From assembly GCF_029626025.1 (NCBI RefSeq), contig NZ_JARUBF010000001.1, forward strand, positions 186,001-250,000: DNA of 64,000 nucleotides, given 5' to 3'. The position numbers and the translations under genes are program-made. This stretch comes from Solwaraspora sp. WMMD406. GTDB lineage: Bacteria; Actinomycetota; Actinomycetes; Mycobacteriales; Micromonosporaceae. Shown here piece by piece: positions 15,377 through 24,007 of the stretch (its first letter is position 1; each line of letters begins with the position of its first letter). The notes under the pieces were generated by a model that did no database searches, was not told where the DNA came from, and saw nothing but the letters and a program-made list of their open reading frames with translations.

Positions 15377-16033
15377 AAGAGGCTGACCCCTCTATGCCAG
15401 CTGAATCGGCAACCGTAGCAACACCATCACACCGGTCGAAGCTACTTTAGACTAACACGATCGGAGCGTTAGAAATCAACATGTTGGTTTTCGCTGAGTG
15501 TCCGGGTGTGTACAGCTAACGGCTGATCGACCGCTCGCGGGAGAGACGCCCTGATTACGACGATGCCACCACCGAGCAGCAGGTCGGCGGGCTGACGACG
15601 GCAGCCCCAGAGAGCCGTGCCTCGACACCGACGTCGGTCGATCGGACTCGGGGCGGCCAGAGGCGACCGCATCCCGCCCGGATATCTCAGGACATGGGGG
15701 ACAGAACCGATCGGTGTCGCGGGTGGACGGTGAGGAGACCGCCGAGGGGTGGCAACCCCGGTCCCGCCGGCCGTCCGCCGTCGTCGTCGTCGTCGGGCAG
15801 CGCACGATCGGCGCCCGCCTGGCCAGCACGTCCGGCAGCCGACCCCAAGCCGACGATTTTTGCCAACACCGACAAATTGCTGGACGGCGTGGCCAAGTAG
15901 CAGAGGCGGATCTCCGCCCGACCCATCTGGTCGCGCTCGTCGACTGCGTCATCGGTCAAGATCATGAAAAGTCCGGCACGAACCCTGATACTCCTGGTCA
16001 TGGCCATATCGTCGATATGCCGCGCCATCCCGG
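15377..16033. other. Promoter side of the regulator and flank of the insertion element
   Basis: About 650 bases with no recognisable protein on either strand. The part next to 15377 should hold the promoter of the BTAD regulator. The part next to 16033 should hold one end of the ISAzo13-type element, but no inverted terminal repeat could be paired by eye with the other end. A 113-codon frame on the minus strand (16028 to 15687) looks unlike a real protein. Confidence 0.4.
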
Positions 16034-18157
16034 CTACTCGTGCTCGGCCACAGCGGCGAGGAGTCCAGCGGCAGTGCGGTGCCGCCGCTCGGCCACGCCG
16101 ATCCTCCGGGGGTGGGCGCGGAGGATCGGCAGTACGTCGTTGATCGCACCGCGCAGCGTACTGCGGCTGACGTTCAGCAGCTCAGCGAGGACGTCGATGC
16201 CGCAGACACCGCGTTGGTAGAGAATGGCCGCGAGGATCCGGTCGCCGTCGGTGATCTTCTGCCGGAAGACACCACCGCGGGTCCCTGGCCGCCGCCGGTC
16301 GCCGCGTCGGCTGTCCCGGCGCTCTTCGACCACAGCTGCGTACGGCACCATCAGCTCTTCCAAGAGGGTGTGCAGTGCCGCGCGGCTCATGCCGGTCAGT
16401 ACGGGGTCGGTCAGCGCCTCACGGGTGGGATCCCCCGCTGGAGGGCGTCGACCAGAAGCGGTGTCGCGCGCCCAGGTTAGTAGGTCGTCGGCACGGGTGA
16501 AGTGGCGCGCGACAGCCGGGATGATGCTGATCTTCTGCTCCGCCAGCAGCTGGCGGGTCGCTTTGATCACCTTTCCGATGGTGACCGGGTTAATCTCGAG
16601 CACGTCACACAGCACCTTCTGGGAGCAGACCTGCCGCAAGTAGAGGACAGTGACCAAGACCTGGTCCGACGGCGAGAGCAGCGGTCGGCCACGACTGCTG
16701 GTGGTGGGCACACCCGCGCCGCCACGCGATAGGTCGCGGCGTCGTTCGGCATGGGCCGTCCGGGCCGCCTGAGCCGCGGCCAGCCTCGCCCGCAGGGCAT
16801 CCAGTTCTTCGCCGCTCATCCCGGTCAGCCGGGGATCCGCGAGCAGTTCCAGGGTCTGGGCTCGGGCCTCAGCACGGTCAGCAGCGCGATCGGCGCGATC
16901 GGCGGTGCCGGGCCTGGTGCCGGGCCCGGCACCGGGAGCGTCGGTCGGAGCTATGTGGTAGTTCCACCGGCCGTGCACATCGGACGCGGGCGTCGACAGG
17001 TTCTGCCGCCGATCGTGACCGTCGGCAATGCGAGTTGCACCAACGCCCGAGTCGGATGCGGCCGTACCCGTGGTCGTCATGATCGTATTCACCACCACCT
17101 CGTGGCTGGTCAGGGAACGCCCGCTCCAGCTCATGGAGAGATGGGAGAACAGCTGGTACCCGATGGTGTTCCATTTCGAGGTGCCAGCCGGAAAATGACA
17201 CACCATGATCGTCAGTCCGGTCTCGGCGGCCCGTGCCGCGAGCTCCGCCTTCCACAACCGGTGGCGATAGCCGTTGGCGGCTCCGGCGTCCGCCGCGATC
17301 AACAGACGGTTGGCAGCTGGATACTCCAGCGCGCCCCGCTCGCGCCACCAGCACCCGATCGAGGCGACCGCGAACGCTGTCGTCTCATGGTCGATGCCGA
17401 CGCTCACCCATCCCTTGTCGACGGTCGGCCCGGCAACCCCGAACGCGTCGACGCCTGGACCGACGAAGCCGCGACCCTCGACGCGGACCGGCTGTTCGAG
17501 CGGTCGCCGGTCGGGTCCGTCCGGCGGCCGAGGTCCTTCTTGATCGGCCTCCGCCGGCCGACGGCCGAGTTGTTCCTTCTTCCTCGTGTCCACGCTGATC
17601 ACCGGCTCGCCGGCCAAGAGATGCTGTTTGACCAGCTCGTTGATGTAATGGAACTGGACGTCCCGGTCGGGGTGCCGCTGGCCCTCCAGCGTCTTGGCGG
17701 CCCCTCGTGACGTGAAACCGTTCTCCCGCAGCAGCCGCCCCACGGTCGGCGCCGTCACCCGATGGCCCTGCCGAGTCAGCTCTCCGGCCAAACACCGCAA
17801 CGACTTCGTCGTCCAGCGCAGCGGCGACGTCGGATCGCCGTGTTCGTCCGGCTCGACGAGTGCCATCAGCGCGGGTACCAGCTCCGGATCGGCGGTTTCG
17901 GCCCGCATACGGCCCGCGCCGGACCGGCGGATCCGCCCCGCCGGCAGCGCGTCGGCACCACCTTCGAGTTCGGACACCCCTTTGCGTACGGTCGATTCGC
18001 TCACGCCGGCCGCTCGCGCGACCGTCCGGATCCCGCCGTGCCCCAGCAACCGGGCCTCGGTCGCCAGCGCCAGCCGTTGTTGCCGCTCGTTCAGGTGCGG
18101 TAACAGCTGGGCGAAGCGCGTCGCAAGCTGATCGTTGACAATCTTCGACAATCCCAT
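16034..18157 (-). mobile_element. ISAzo13-family transposase with long C-terminal extension
   Basis: Transposase gene of about 707 residues (ATG at 18157 with ggtggg upstream; 18187 also possible). The first 400 residues follow the ISAzo13/Rhodopirellula-type pattern: IVNDQLATRFAQLLPHLNER, RWTTKSLRCLAGEL, VISVDTRKKEQLG (first Asp), DKGWVSVGIDHETTAFAV, ADAGAANGYRHRLWK (second Asp) and PAGTSKWNTIGYQLFSHLS. At the last site the family has IEHRLF, so the third acidic residue is missing here. About 300 further residues contain two HTH-like segments (LLSPSDQVLVTVLYLRQVCS, ILAAILYQRGVCGIDVLAEL). It sits directly after the shortened SARP gene and is probably inactive. Confidence 0.82.
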
Positions 18158-18193
18158 CCCACCCACAACCCCGAGACCATGTAGCAAGTGCGG

Positions 18194-20194
18194 TTACTTC
18201 ACGGCTCCGAGCTCGTGGTGGTGCTGACTCGTTGCCCCAGGCTCCGCCTGTTGCCAGGAGGTGACGTGACGACGTCGGGCGTCGCTGACCTGTTCGTCGA
18301 CCGCCTGCCGGACGACGGTGTGCCGAAATTCGTAGATCGCCGGCCGGTACGGGTGTCGGGCGCCTGCGGCGGTCACCTCGGTGAGGATCCCGACCTCCAG
18401 CAGTGCCTCGAGCGCGTCCAGGGCCGACAGCACGTCCAAGCCGGCCGCGCCAGCGACCGCGTCGAAGGCGAAGGACGGCCCGGTGACCGCCGCGACCTGG
18501 AGCAGCCGGGTGGCGTTCTGTCCGATGGCGGCCTGCTTGGCGGCCACCAGCCGCGCGACCGCCGGTGGTACCGAGTCCGAGCCGGCCTTGTGCCGCAACA
18601 TCTCGACCAGCATGAACGGGTTCCCGCCGCTGCGGGCATGCGCCCGGCGGATCGGGTCCGCGTCGGTGCCGGCCGTGTCGACGCTCTCCCTGGTGGTCGC
18701 ACCGTCGGCGACGATCGATCCGGTGTCCAGCTTCTGCGTGAGTGCCCGGGTGGAAGCGAAGTCGAGGCCGCCGAGGGCTATCTCGGTCCCTTCGCCGACG
18801 TGCTCGAACGGAAGCATCGCCTCGTCCAGGCTGGCCCGCACCCGTCGTCGGTCGGAGGTCGGCAGGTCGTTGCGGGCTGCGGCGACAACGCACAGCCGGG
18901 CATCCGCGGTGGTACGCAGCACATGTCGCAGCAGCGCCGCCGTCTGCGGATCGGCCCAATGGACGTCGTCGATGAGCAACGCGCAGGGCCGCTCGCTGGC
19001 CGCCACCAGCAGCAACTGGGTCAACGCGGCGAACAGGATCGACTGTTCCGGCAGTTCACCGGGCGGACAGGGCCCGCCGAGTGAGGGGAGCAGCAGCCGC
19101 AACGGACCCCGTACGGCCGGGGAAACCGCTTCGAGTGGGTCGTCGGGCGAGGCCGCGACGTAGCCGTCCAGCGCCTCCACGAAAGGCTGGTACGGGATCA
19201 TCGCGCCCTCGTCGCATCGGCCCACCAGCAGCAGCCCGCCCTCGGTGGCCATCGCCTCCCCGGCCTCGCGCAGCAGACGTGTCTTGCCGATGCCGGACTC
19301 GCCCGTGACCAGGACGAACTGCCGACTTCCTCGGCTGGCCCGGGCCCAGGCCCCGGTCAGCATCGCCATCTCGTGATGGCGCCCGACGAACGGAACCGGA
19401 CGGTGCTCGGCGGTGGTCCTGGTACCCGGCGCGGTCGGTGCCGACGAAGGGCCGAGCAACGCCAGATAGGCGGCCTCGGTCTCCGGCGACGGATCGACGC
19501 CCAATTCCTCGGCGAGGTACCGGCGCAGTCGCTGGTACGCCCGCAGGGCCTCGCCCCGGTTTCCCATGGCCTCGCGTACCGCCATGAGGCAACGGTGCGC
19601 ACTCTCCCGCTCTGGTGCCCGGGTCGTCGCCTCCTCGGCGAGGAGAGCCGCCCGGTTGTGGTCCCCCGTGCCCGTCGCCGCCCGGCTGGCGATCTCGAGG
19701 GCCGTGACCAGGCACTCGGTCAACCGCTCGCGCTGTTCGCCGACCCAGTCGCCCTCGTGCTCGGACAGAAACGGGAAACGCAGCCGATCCGCCGCCTCCG
19801 TGGCGAGCCGATCGGCCCCGGCCAGGTCGCCGGCGTTGAGCGCCTGCTGGGCCGCTGCCACCGAACGGGTCGCGTACCGCACGTCGACCAGCACTCCTTT
19901 GCCCAGTGCGAGCACGTACCGCCCACCTCGTTTGACCAGGGGGTTCGTCTCCTCGGCCTGCAGCGGTCCGACGAACGCCCGCAGCCGGCTCACCAAGGTA
20001 CGCAGGGCCGACGCCCAGGTGGGCGGAAGCTCGCCTGGCCAGATCACGTCAGCCAGCTCGTGCCGCGTCACCCCCTCGGGACCAGCCAGGACGAGACGCG
20101 CGAACGCCACTCTGGTCTGTGCGCTCTGAAGGTGGTGCACGGTGCCCGCGCACCGCACGGCCATCGGTCCCAGCAGTTCGATCGCAGTGTCCAT
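18194..20194 (-). CDS. SARP-type regulator with AAA ATPase domain, apparently 3'-truncated
   Basis: 666 residues. An OmpR-type winged helix (about 1-90: MDTAIELLGPMAVR, ELADVIWPGELPPTWASAL) is followed by a BTAD domain (to about 245) and an ATPase with GESGIGKT and CALLIDDVHWADPQ. AfsR/SARP proteins of this kind normally continue with several hundred residues of TPR repeats. Here the sequence stops shortly after FRHTVVRQAVDEQV, where the repeat part should begin, and the insertion-element transposase starts within 40 bases. The ATG at 20194 is chosen because it begins the domain; the frame is open to 20389. It is divergent from the carrier protein gene at 20443 and is probably the activator of the KASIII operon. 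Confidence 0.88.
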   Translation of the reverse strand: MDTAIELLGPMAVRCAGTVHHLQSAQTRVAFARLVLAGPEGVTRHELADVIWPGELPPTWASALRTLVSRLRAFVGPLQAEETNPLVKRGGRYVLALGKGVLVDVRYATRSVAAAQQALNAGDLAGADRLATEAADRLRFPFLSEHEGDWVGEQRERLTECLVTALEIASRAATGTGDHNRAALLAEEATTRAPERESAHRCLMAVREAMGNRGEALRAYQRLRRYLAEELGVDPSPETEAAYLALLGPSSAPTAPGTRTTAEHRPVPFVGRHHEMAMLTGAWARASRGSRQFVLVTGESGIGKTRLLREAGEAMATEGGLLLVGRCDEGAMIPYQPFVEALDGYVAASPDDPLEAVSPAVRGPLRLLLPSLGGPCPPGELPEQSILFAALTQLLLVAASERPCALLIDDVHWADPQTAALLRHVLRTTADARLCVVAAARNDLPTSDRRRVRASLDEAMLPFEHVGEGTEIALGGLDFASTRALTQKLDTGSIVADGATTRESVDTAGTDADPIRRAHARSGGNPFMLVEMLRHKAGSDSVPPAVARLVAAKQAAIGQNATRLLQVAAVTGPSFAFDAVAGAAGLDVLSALDALEALLEVGILTEVTAAGARHPYRPAIYEFRHTVVRQAVDEQVSDARRRHVTSWQQAEPGATSQHHHELGAVK

Positions 20195-20254
20195 GAGTGG
20201 GCCGCCCCCGCAGTCGGAAGTTGCTTGTCTGGTGTCGACAGGGTCCGGCGCGGC

Positions 20255-20288
20255 GGTACCAGCGGGGTACCGGCGTCGCGGTGGTACC
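20255..20288. promoter_or_regulatory. Repeated ggtacc motifs, SARP-box candidate
   Basis: The hexamer ggtacc occurs at 20255-20260, 20266-20271 and 20283-20288, between the divergent SARP and carrier protein genes. The first two starts are 11 bases apart, the spacing seen for SARP direct repeats. Binding by the neighbouring regulator is inferred from position. Confidence 0.4.
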
Positions 20289-20442
20289 GCCGGTCCGTCG
20301 ACCACGGCCGTCGCAGAGCGCCGCGCCGGCCAGCGGCGGATCGACGTGTACGGGCGGGACGAGGTCTGAGGCTTGCGAATCGCTTGCACCGGCGCTCGTA
20401 CGTTCCATCCGTCAGATCGATCACGATGACCAGGAGTGCGCC

Positions 20443-20718
20443 ATGCAGCTTCCTACGCTCGAGGTGTCCGTCGACCGGTTGATGGCGGTGAGCCGGATCG
20501 AGGACTTCGATCCGGACACGCCGCTGACCTCGTCCGGCGTCGACTCGCTCGACCTCATGGAATGGGTCTACGACATGCAGGAGCGGTACCCGGACATGGG
20601 AGTGGACGAGTCGATCGTCGAAAGCATCGACGACACCGTCACCTTCCGGGGAATTCACCAGCAGTTGCTGACCGCCCGCGGTGCCGTCCCGGTCGCCTCC
20701 GCGACCGGCGACGCGTGA
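20443..20718 (+). CDS. Acyl carrier protein
   Basis: 91-residue carrier protein with the phosphopantetheine site Ser35 in [19 protein letters not shown] good ribosome site (caggag) precedes the ATG. Its stop overlaps the GTG of the KASIII gene, so it is the probable acyl acceptor for the acyltransferase and the condensing enzyme. It is clearly different from the first carrier protein at 7.2 kb, so the cluster has two carriers with separate jobs. Confidence 0.92.
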   Translation: MQLPTLEVSVDRLMAVSRIEDFDPDTPLTSSGVDSLDLMEWVYDMQERYPDMGVDESIVESIDDTVTFRGIHQQLLTARGAVPVASATGDA

Positions 20719-21734
20719 CCGCGCAGCTGCCGATGTCGGGCGTCGGCGTCATCGGGTGGGGTAGCTACCTACCCGAGGGCAGATTGACCAATGCGGAGCT
20801 CGCTGAACGGTTCGGTGTGGACGACGACTGGATCGTGCATCGTACCGGCATCAGGGAACGGCGAATCGTCGGACCGGGCGAGACCACCGCCTCGCTGGCC
20901 GTCGAGGCCGGTCGGCGGGCGCTGGACAACGCCGGGGTGCGACCCGATGAAATCTCGCACCTCATCCTCGCCTCGGGTACGCCCGAGCAGTTGTCGCCGG
21001 CGACGTCCGCGTTCGTACAGCGGGAACTGGGCACGTCCGGCGGCGCCCACGACGTGAACGCCGAATGCGCCAGCTTCGCCTACGGGTTCGTGGTCGCGGC
21101 CGGGCTCATGGCGATCGACCCACGGCCGGTCCTGCTGATCGGCAGCGACACGCACTCGCTCGTCGTCAACCCCGAGGACCGGGACCTGGGCGTGCTGATC
21201 GGTGACGGAGCCGGGGCGGTCGTCCTGGCACCCCACGACCGCAGCTGGCTACGAACCTGGGACATGGGTTGCGACGGGACCAAGGTCGAGAGCCTCAAGA
21301 TCCCGGCCGGCGGCAGCCGGCAGCCGGCGAGCGAGGCGACGCTTCGTGAGAAGCTGCACTACGCCCAGATCAAGGGCAACGAGATCTACCTGCACGCCGT
21401 CCGGTTCACCGTGGGCTCGCTACGTCGCACGCTCGAGTCGGCGAACCTCGGCCCCGACGACATCGACCACCTGCTGCCGCACCAGGCGAACCTGCGCATC
21501 ATCGACTCGATCGTCGAGCGCAGTGGGGTGCCTCGGGACCGACTGATCACCAACATCGAGCACTACGGCAACACCGGGGCGGCGTCGATGCCGATCGCCC
21601 TGGCCGAGGCGCTCGACGCCGGGCGCATCCAGCGGGGCGACCGTGTGATGTTCGCGGCGTTCGGTGCCGGCATGGTGTGGGTCACCGCCCTGATCGAATG
21701 GGGCGCGGGCGAGCCGACGGGGTGGCGGTCGTGA
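20715..21734 (+). CDS. 3-oxoacyl-ACP synthase III (FabH-like, KASIII)
   Basis: 339-residue condensing enzyme of the thiolase fold. The full Cys-His-Asn triad is visible: Cys118 in [10 protein letters not shown], His256 in [10 protein letters not shown] and Asn286 in HYGNTGAAS. FabH-like enzymes condense an acyl-CoA or acyl carrier with malonyl-ACP, or act as acyl transferases in secondary metabolism. With no other ketosynthase in the window it is the only C-C bond-forming condensing enzyme, so one round of extension is the limit unless genes elsewhere help. GTG start overlapping the ACP stop; its own stop overlaps the ketoreductase GTG. Confidence 0.92.
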   Translation: MTAQLPMSGVGVIGWGSYLPEGRLTNAELAERFGVDDDWIVHRTGIRERRIVGPGETTASLAVEAGRRALDNAGVRPDEISHLILASGTPEQLSPATSAFVQRELGTSGGAHDVNAECASFAYGFVVAAGLMAIDPRPVLLIGSDTHSLVVNPEDRDLGVLIGDGAGAVVLAPHDRSWLRTWDMGCDGTKVESLKIPAGGSRQPASEATLREKLHYAQIKGNEIYLHAVRFTVGSLRRTLESANLGPDDIDHLLPHQANLRIIDSIVERSGVPRDRLITNIEHYGNTGAASMPIALAEALDAGRIQRGDRVMFAAFGAGMVWVTALIEWGAGEPTGWRS

Positions 21735-22498
21735 CCGCCCCCGCAGGTGCCCGCCCGCTGTCGGCGCAGCGCCCGGAGAAGCCGGTCGCTCTGGTCACCG
21801 GTGCGTCCGGCGGCTTCGGTGCCGCCGTGGCGGTCGAGCTCGACCGGCTCGGCTGCCGCGTCGCGCTGCACTACAACCGTGCCGCCGACGGTGCCCGCGA
21901 GGTCAGCGAGCGCCTCGGGAACGACTCCGTCGTCGTCCAAGCCGACGTCAGCGACTGGGACTCGGTCAACGCCCTCCACCATCAGGTCGTCGAGAGTCTC
22001 GGCGAGGTCGACATCCTGGTCAACAACGCCGCCGTCCGCAAGGACTCGCTGCTGATGAGCCAGTCGCCCGAGGTATGGGGCGAGGTCATCCAGACGAATC
22101 TGATGGGCACCTTCCACATGTGTCGCGCCGCACTGCCGTCCATGATCAAACGACGGTGGGGGCGGATCATCAACGTGGTCTCGCCGTCGGCCCTGGTCGC
22201 CACACCCGGCCAGACCGCCTACGCCGCTTCCAAGTCCGGGGTGATCGCGCTGACCCGCACGCTGGCCACCGAGTGCGGCCGGCGCGGGGTGACGGTCAAC
22301 GCCATATCGCCGGGGTTCATGGAGACCCGGATGACGGCGAGCGCCACCGAGAAATTTCGGCAGAACCTCGCCGCCAACCTGCCGGTCCCCCGGCTGACCA
22401 CCCCCGAGGAGGTCGCTCCGGCCATCGGCGTCTTCCTCGACAACGGTTACCTGACCGGACAGGTGCTCAGTGTCGACGGTGGGATCTCGCTCACCTGA
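21731..22498 (+). CDS. 3-oxoacyl-ACP reductase (FabG-like SDR)
   Basis: 255-residue short-chain dehydrogenase. TGASGGFGAAVA near residue 24 is the NADP-binding TGxxxGxG loop, ILVNNAAV the NNAG motif, and the catalytic set is Ser151, Tyr164 and Lys168 (YAASK). The C-terminal YLTGQVLSVDGG is typical of FabG. It would reduce the beta-keto product of the KASIII enzyme. Overlaps the KASIII gene by four bases. Confidence 0.92.
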   Translation: MTAPAGARPLSAQRPEKPVALVTGASGGFGAAVAVELDRLGCRVALHYNRAADGAREVSERLGNDSVVVQADVSDWDSVNALHHQVVESLGEVDILVNNAAVRKDSLLMSQSPEVWGEVIQTNLMGTFHMCRAALPSMIKRRWGRIINVVSPSALVATPGQTAYAASKSGVIALTRTLATECGRRGVTVNAISPGFMETRMTASATEKFRQNLAANLPVPRLTTPEEVAPAIGVFLDNGYLTGQVLSVDGGISLT

Positions 22499-22528
22499 GA
22501 CATTTCAACCACTGTGGAGGACAGCGAT

Positions 22529-23740
22529 GTGACGGCCACCGACGTGGCGCACGGTACAGCGCTGCTGCTGTGCTGGGCGGGGGCAGATCCGGCCGGTGAA
22601 CGCGTCGCCCGGGCCAGGGTCGCCGAGGCGCTGCGGGCCGGGGCTCCGCTGCCCGGTCCGGGCCCGGGGGCGGTACGCGGGGCAGTGGTCACGACGGGGG
22701 CCCAAGCCCTCGACCACCTCGCGGCCGCCCCGGTACGGCGGGTTCCGGCCGGTGGCCCCCGGCCGGTCGCCCTGCTGCTGCCGGGACACGGGTCCCAGCA
22801 CCACGCGATGGCGACCGGCCTGTACCGCGACGAACCCGTGTTCCGGGCGGCCGTCGACGACGTCCTCCTGGCATGGCGGGCCGAGGGCGAGGCGATCCGC
22901 GCCGACTGGCTCGGCACCGGTGCGGGTGCCGGGATTCCGATCGACGACGTACGTCGTGCCCAGCCGCTGCTGTTCGCCGTCGGCTACGGGCTGGGCCGGC
23001 TCCTGATGAGCTGGGGCGTCACGCCGACCGAGGCGCTGGGACACAGCGCCGGTGAGGTCGTGGCGGCCACGCTGGCCGGGGTGTTCACCGTCGCGGAGGC
23101 CGTGGCACTGGTACGTGGACGGGTCGGCGCGGCCACGGCGATTCCGCCCGGCGGGATGCTCGCCGTGGCCGCGTCCGTCGACCGGCTGGGCCCGTACCTG
23201 TCTGGACAGGTCGCGGTGGCGGCGGTGAATGCCGACCGTCGGACGACGCTGGCCGGGCCGGGCGCCGAACTGGCCGCAGTGGCGGCCCGGCTCGCAGCCG
23301 ACGGGGTGTCCGTCCGGGCTATTCCGGGCACCACCCCGTTTCACAGCCCGGCGATGGAACCGGCTGTCGCAGCCGCCGAGCTGGCCTTCGTCGCCGTGCC
23401 CGGCCCGGCCCGGTTTCCCGTCCGATCCGGCTACACCGGGCAGCTTCTGACGCCCGAGCAGGCAGGCTCCGCGCGGTTCTGGGCCCGGCAGGTCGTCGAC
23501 ACCGTCCACTTCGGGTCCGCGTTGACGGCGCTGCTCGGCGGCGGGGACCGCCTGCTCGTCGAGTGCGGACCGGGCCGGACCCTGTCCGCGTTCGCCTCCC
23601 GGCAGCACGCGGTACGCGCCGGTGGCAGCGCGGTACTGTCCATGCTGCCCGGCGGCCGGTCGGACCGTCGCGCCGTTCTCGAGACCGCAGCGGCCCTCTG
23701 GTGTGAGGGCCACCAGCTCGCTCTTGACGGCCGTTGGTGA
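22529..23740 (+). CDS. Discrete acyltransferase derived from a type I PKS
   Basis: 403 residues. The malonyl-transferase core has LLLPGHGSQHHAMATG, the nucleophile Ser173 in GHSAGEVV, the Arg of LVRGRVGAA that binds the extender carboxylate, and the His272 region TPFHSP. The motifs GHSAGE and TPFH are neither the common malonyl (HAFH) nor the methylmalonyl (YASH) pattern, so the extender is open. An N-terminal stretch of about 70 residues resembles the KS-AT linker of modular synthases, and sequence after the stop resembles the post-AT linker. This suggests the gene was cut out of a type I PKS. The GTG at 22529 follows ggagg; an earlier GTG at 22514 is in frame. Confidence 0.88.
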   Translation: MTATDVAHGTALLLCWAGADPAGERVARARVAEALRAGAPLPGPGPGAVRGAVVTTGAQALDHLAAAPVRRVPAGGPRPVALLLPGHGSQHHAMATGLYRDEPVFRAAVDDVLLAWRAEGEAIRADWLGTGAGAGIPIDDVRRAQPLLFAVGYGLGRLLMSWGVTPTEALGHSAGEVVAATLAGVFTVAEAVALVRGRVGAATAIPPGGMLAVAASVDRLGPYLSGQVAVAAVNADRRTTLAGPGAELAAVAARLAADGVSVRAIPGTTPFHSPAMEPAVAAAELAFVAVPGPARFPVRSGYTGQLLTPEQAGSARFWARQVVDTVHFGSALTALLGGGDRLLVECGPGRTLSAFASRQHAVRAGGSAVLSMLPGGRSDRRAVLETAAALWCEGHQLALDGRW

Positions 23741-24007
23741 GTCGTCCGGGCCCGTGCGATCCTGCCGTTCTCGCACCCGCTGGGACGCACTGTGTGCTCG
23801 CCGGCCCCCGCTCCGCCGCGCCGGCCCGACTTCACGGCGCCGGCCGCCGACCCCACCGGATCGCCCCCCGAGTCAACCGCGCCGGCCGCCGACCCCACCG
23901 GATCGCCCCCCGAGTCGACCGCGCCGGCACCGCTGGGACCAGGCAAGATACCGTCCGCGGCGAACGAGCTTGCGTTCTCCTTGCGATTCCAGGCGTACCA
24001 ACGAGGT
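23741..24007 (+). repeat. Vestigial PKS linker and 42-base tandem repeat
   Basis: Reading on past the acyltransferase TGA in the same frame gives ARAILPFSHPLGRT, similar to the LPTYPF linker that follows AT domains in modular PKSs. Further on, a 42-base unit is repeated twice in tandem (23837-23878 and 23879-23920) with a short third start. The repeats differ at one base and would encode a 14-residue Pro-rich unit. No gene is likely here; the FAD-oxidase promoter or ribosome site must lie near 23990. Confidence 0.55.

Noticed and set aside
15687-16028. Possible 113-residue gene on the minus strand
   Set aside because: No family resemblance, poor codon pattern, lies at the probable IS end.
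20443-23740. Primary fatty-acid synthesis genes
   Set aside because: Order ACP-KASIII-KR-AT with a PKS-type acyltransferase, no FabF, and placement beside a SARP gene indicate secondary metabolism.
23792-24007. N-terminal extension of the FAD oxidase
   Set aside because: Pro-rich repeat sequence unlike the family, and the Tat signal begins right at the ATG at 24008.
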